Part shown: one piece after another, positions 62,586-64,000 of the stretch
Layout: every line of letters starts with the position of its first letter
How positions within the stretch are numbered: position 1 is the first letter of the stretch
Assembly (NCBI GenBank): GCA_003138485.1
Contig: PLGF01000166.1
Location: forward strand, 757 to 64,756
Source: Verrucomicrobiales bacterium
GTDB taxonomy: Bacteria; Verrucomicrobiota; Verrucomicrobiia; Limisphaerales; Palsa-1400
Length of the DNA: 64,000 bases
Reading direction: 5' to 3'
The notes under the pieces: generated by a model
Seen by the model: the letters and a program-made list of their open reading frames with translations, nothing else
Told to the model about the DNA's origin: nothing
Databases searched by the model: none
Translations under genes and position numbers: made by a program

Positions 62586-64000
62586 TCATTTCCGCCGGCT
62601 CAACTCGATGACACACCCGCCGCCGGACCGCAAAGAAAGACGCACAGGGTCGCCGCGCTTGACGATTTTCTCCTCGCGCTGCCAGGCGTCGTCGCGCCCG
62701 GGCGCGTCGCCTAGTTGAATCATTTCATAATTGCCGCGTCCGAGAAAATCCAGCGGGAAGTCCAGCGTTGTGGAATCCGGGCCGTTGATGACGCCGACAA
62801 ACCACACCGTTCCCTTGCGGCGGGCAAACGCCGCGCATTTGCCAATTTCGCTGCCCGGCAGAACCACCGTTTCGTCCCACGTCGAGGGAATCGCCTTCAA
62901 CACATCCACGGCGGGATTTTCCAGATAATTTTTCGGGCTGTCCGCATAGCACAGGAAGGGCGAGGTGAAGACGATGGCTTGGGAAAGTTCGCGCGCCCAA
63001 GTGTAACCGCGCAGTTCCTTGGGGTTGAAAACCGTTGGCGTGTAATCCCCCGGCCCGATCACAAATCGGGTGAACGGCAGGATGCAATCGTGCTGCGGCG
63101 GCAGAGTGCGGTGGTAACGCAATATGTGATACTCGTGGCCGCGGATGGATTCGCGGGTCAATTCATTGGGCCAGGTGCGTTCGCGGCCAACCGGTTTGTT
63201 GGCGCCGTGAAAATCCAACATCAGTTTTCGTGCGTCGGCATCGCGCAGCGAGTCTTCATACCACTGGACCCACCGTGGATTGGCCTGCGGCTCGAAATCA
63301 ATCTTCACCCCGGCCACGCCCGCCTCGACGGCATGGTCCAGAAAGGCGGTGCGGGTCGCGGGGGTGGCGACGTCGCTGCTGTTGACCCAGGCCCAGATTT
63401 TTACGCCGTTGGTTTTGGAATAATCGCAAACCTCGCGCAGGCAGGCCCAGGCGTCCAGGCCATTCTCCTTCCACCCTTTCCAGCCCTCGTCAACCAGGTA
63501 ATACTCAAAACCCAATTGTTTGGTCCAATCCACCCACTGATGCTGCTCGGAGTAAACCGGCCCGCCGCTTGACCACCATTGCCACGAGGAGCGACCGGGC
63601 TGAATCCAATCCGCCTTGGCCAGTTCCGGCGGAGCGGCCGGGCAAAGATTGCGGATGAGATCGCTGTTCACCAGCGCGTTGAGATCGCGTGCCAGCAAGG
63701 TGACGCGCCACGGCTGAACCACGGCATTGCCATCCGTCCAGCCACTTTGGCTGGCATGAAAAAACGCGCCCAGCGAGTGGTCGGGAGCGATCTGCACTCC
63801 CAGATCGCTGTAATTCAGAAGATTCGCCTCCGTGACCAGCGCGTATCCGCCGCCCGGCAGAGTGAAGGTAATCGGCAATGGAATTTTTTTGCCCGCCGGC
63901 AAATCCTCCAGCCGGCTGCTCTGGAAAAGCCCCTCGTAACTGCCAAAATCGGTCTGATACCACGCCAGCGGATTGCTGGACAGCTTCCATTCCGCGGACT
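62586..64000 (-). CDS. GH97 family alpha-glycosidase, partial
   Basis: The C-terminal ~471 residues of a GH97 enzyme; the frame stays open to the window edge, so the N-terminus lies outside. Visible features: WWSSGGPVYSEQHQWVDWTK, YYLVDEGWKGWKENGLDAWA, the likely retaining nucleophile Asp in AGVKIDFEPQANPRWVQWYE, DFHGANKPVGRERTWPNELT and a C-terminal beta-domain with TWDETVVLPGSEIGKCAAFA. The KIDF motif matches retaining alpha-galactosidase-type members rather than the inverting alpha-glucosidases. It is convergent with the GH95 gene, 16 bases apart. Confidence 0.9.
   Translation of the reverse strand, partial: SAEWKLSSNPLAWYQTDFGSYEGLFQSSRLEDLPAGKKIPLPITFTLPGGGYALVTEANLLNYSDLGVQIAPDHSLGAFFHASQSGWTDGNAVVQPWRVTLLARDLNALVNSDLIRNLCPAAPPELAKADWIQPGRSSWQWWSSGGPVYSEQHQWVDWTKQLGFEYYLVDEGWKGWKENGLDAWACLREVCDYSKTNGVKIWAWVNSSDVATPATRTAFLDHAVEAGVAGVKIDFEPQANPRWVQWYEDSLRDADARKLMLDFHGANKPVGRERTWPNELTRESIRGHEYHILRYHRTLPPQHDCILPFTRFVIGPGDYTPTVFNPKELRGYTWARELSQAIVFTSPFLCYADSPKNYLENPAVDVLKAIPSTWDETVVLPGSEIGKCAAFARRKGTVWFVGVINGPDSTTLDFPLDFLGRGNYEMIQLGDAPGRDDAWQREEKIVKRGDPVRLSLRSGGGCVIELSRRK

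Noticed and set aside
31495-64000. Fucoidan (sulfated fucan) degradation locus
   Set aside because: No sulfatase or endo-fucanase genes are visible; the enzymes fit non-sulfated fucosylated glycans better.

Overview
The window is about 60% GC and reads as a chromosomal segment of a Gram-negative bacterium, most likely a Verrucomicrobiota member of the Limisphaerales/Pedosphaera type. This rests on a dense set of polysaccharide-degrading enzymes without SusC/SusD, a Sig-70_X6-type ECF sigma factor, a zinc-ribbon Ser/Thr kinase fused to a Wzz-like domain, a GloVer-repeat secreted-protein remnant, Tat-dependent glycosidases and hairpin-rich intergenic repeats. The placement is inferred from gene content; no rRNA is present and I recognised no tRNA.

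Region 1 (1-1043): a decayed HicAB toxin-antitoxin pair, then about 600 bases of inverted repeats and small hairpins. Region 2 (1044-12039): a tightly packed nine-gene operon encoding two substrate-binding-protein/OmpA fusions, a membrane-anchored vWA protein, an ARC/Mpa-like AAA+ ATPase, an XpaC-like membrane protein, a TelA-family protein and a complete ABC importer (binding protein, permease, ATPase). The set looks like an envelope-spanning stress or uptake apparatus without an obvious described counterpart. A convergent NERD-domain membrane protein (12047-13363) follows.

Region 3 (13364-31160): a beta-barrel protein gene flanked by two copies of a roughly 140-base leader repeat. The second copy opens a long same-strand cluster: [NiFe] hydrogenase large and small subunits, a chemoreceptor with a periplasmic c-type heme motif, CheW, a second chemoreceptor, CheA, CheR, CheD, an HDOD protein, CheB, a CheX-like protein, a receiver/pseudo-receiver/STAS protein, FliG and FliM. 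The hydrogenase is exported (Tat signal), its large subunit ends exactly at the mature C-terminus, and its small-subunit gene lies 6 bases from the heme receptor gene. The most exciting reading is a hydrogen- or redox-sensing chemotaxis system in which the hydrogenase feeds electrons to a heme-bearing receptor that controls the flagellar switch.

Region 4 (31495-49218): glycoside hydrolases GH95, GH51, GH2 and two GH29, interrupted by a minus-strand block with a LytS/LytTR two-component pair, a small periplasmic protein and a MacAB/TolC-type efflux system. Region 5 (49199-56134): repeats, a broken secreted-protein gene, an ECF sigma factor, a ParE-type toxin-antitoxin pair bracketed by 82-base direct repeats, the Wzz-type kinase and a second sigma factor. 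Region 6 (56155-64000): an AroE-like dehydrogenase, a DUF362 protein, L-fucose isomerase, a second GH95 and a GH97 that runs off the window. Regions 4 and 6 together point to use of fucose-, arabinose- and galactose-bearing glycans, with released fucose entering metabolism through fucI.
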